Positions 4,718 through 5,333 of a stretch of 5,333 nt of DNA are shown here, one piece after another. Made by a program: the position numbers and the translations under genes. This stretch comes from Lachnospiraceae bacterium. Lineage in GTDB: Bacteria; Bacillota; Clostridia; Lachnospirales; Lachnospiraceae. Position 1 is the first letter of the stretch; the number at the start of each line of letters is the position of its first letter. The stretch is from the NCBI GenBank assembly GCA_021200345.1, contig JAJQGR010000086.1:1-5333 (forward strand). Direction: 5' to 3'. The notes under the pieces were generated by a model. That model did not search any database, was not told where the DNA came from, and saw nothing but the letters and a program-made list of their open reading frames with translations.

Positions 4718-5333
4718 ATGAAGAAAATGAGAAAGTTTGATGCGGCGGCCATGGCAACCCTGATGGCAGTGGGTATGTTACTTACCGGCGGCACAACGGC
4801 GAAAGCGGCAACACAGAATGGCGAAGTGCTGGTTGAAGATTCCGGAAATGTAGAGATTATTATTTATGATACTGCCTCTTATCAGACGGTAGATACCGTG
4901 TCAGTACCAGTGGAAGCTTTCACATTAGAATGGGCAGACGGATATGGGCTTGCCGCGGAATTGACATTGGATTATGCAAATTCGCTGCTTCCAAGTGGGT
5001 ACGAGCTCGATTCCTACTATATGATGCCATCGACTTTTGAATCATTATATACGGGGGTACAGTCAGGCGTTAGCTATGTGACTTTAGGCGCTGCAGATGG
5101 AGCAACAGCAACATATGACAAGTTGATGGTACAGCCTTCTTCCGCCAGTACTGAATCCGATCCTACCACGGATACTACCACTACAACAGACACCACCACA
5201 ACGGACACTACTACAACAGATACTACCACAACGGACACCACCACAACGGACACTTCGACAACAGAAACAACCACAACTGAAACTTACACACAAGACACAC
5301 CCACGACGGAGGCCACGACAACGGTCTCGTGTA
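4718..5333 (+). CDS. Secreted or surface Thr-rich protein with DTTTT repeats, 3' end outside window
   Basis: ATG at 4718 follows GGCAGGA with 7 bases between, and the frame stays open for 205 codons to the window edge. The start MKKMRKFDAAAM leads into a hydrophobic stretch (about 9-25) and then TTAKA, a good signal peptidase I site after residue 30. Asp8 so close to the basic residues is slightly unusual. Residues about 35-140 alternate hydrophobic and polar residues, contain many Tyr, Val and Thr, and look like a small beta-rich extracellular domain that I do not recognise. From residue 150 the chain becomes nearly pure Thr with Asp or Glu every fifth position. Such linkers usually span the cell wall or separate domains, and Thr-rich ones are often glycosylated. 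A wall anchor or further domain may lie beyond the window. The start and export signal are well supported; function is unknown. It is probably under control of the divergent Xre regulator. Confidence 0.85.
   Translation, partial: MKKMRKFDAAAMATLMAVGMLLTGGTTAKAATQNGEVLVEDSGNVEIIIYDTASYQTVDTVSVPVEAFTLEWADGYGLAAELTLDYANSLLPSGYELDSYYMMPSTFESLYTGVQSGVSYVTLGAADGATATYDKLMVQPSSASTESDPTTDTTTTTDTTTTDTTTTDTTTTDTTTTDTSTTETTTTETYTQDTPTTEATTTVSC
5171..5278 (+). repeat. 15-bp tandem repeats encoding DTTTT pentads
   Basis: Residues 152-187 consist of about seven units. The first has Asp plus five Thr, then come four exact DTTTT units, then DTSTT and ETTTT. At DNA level the units are about 15 bp of the form GAYACYACYACAACR, and they vary at synonymous Thr positions. 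The arrangement can expand or contract by slippage or recombination without breaking the frame. After 187 the pattern decays to ETYTQDTPTTEATTT. Confidence 0.85.

Noticed and set aside
5074..5293. Minus-strand frames rich in Val/Ser or Cys/Gly repeats
   Set aside because: They are complements of the Thr-coding repeats of the secreted protein and have no independent support.
5160..5300. CRISPR array or noncoding tandem repeat
   Set aside because: The 15-bp periodicity follows codons for DTTTT in an open frame with no spacer sequences between units.

Overview
The window looks like chromosomal DNA of a Gram-positive anaerobe of the class Clostridia, most likely a Lachnospiraceae-type gut bacterium. 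This rests on the AGGAG-type ribosome sites, a lactose/cellobiose-type PTS IIB next to a MupG/DUF871 gene, two tRNA genes without encoded CCA ends, and a small Xre regulator. The assignment is inference from gene content and style; no species can be named.

Layout. Positions 1-2331 are one long open frame, open at the left edge, for a mostly helical, TPR-like repeat protein with no recognisable catalytic motif. A 128-bp gap (2332-2459) turns AT-rich towards its right end and leads straight into a PTS IIB gene whose first residues, including the phosphorylated cysteine, are missing (2460-2735). A complete MupG-family (DUF871) gene follows with a good ribosome site (2775-3959). Next comes a compact stable-RNA block: a weak extended -10 promoter, a strong 13-bp hairpin with a T run that abuts tRNA-Gln(TTG), a second 13-bp hairpin between the tRNAs, tRNA-Leu(TAG), and a clear intrinsic terminator (about 4020-4313). 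To the right, a small Xre-type regulator on the minus strand (4346-4582) diverges from a secreted threonine/aspartate-rich protein on the plus strand that runs off the right edge (4718-5333). Their shared intergenic region holds two identical 14-bp direct repeats flanking a candidate promoter.

How the parts relate. The IIB and MupG-family genes look like the remains of a sugar-phosphate import and hydrolysis operon, but no EIIC or EIIA is visible and the IIB seems disabled. The regulator and secreted protein look like a self-contained divergent pair, with the regulator probably controlling itself and the surface protein through the repeats. The points most worth a second look are the repeat-flanked promoter, the terminator-like hairpin with no gap before tRNA-Gln, and the IIB gene cut exactly at its active site. 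I found no convincing sign of a wholly new system.
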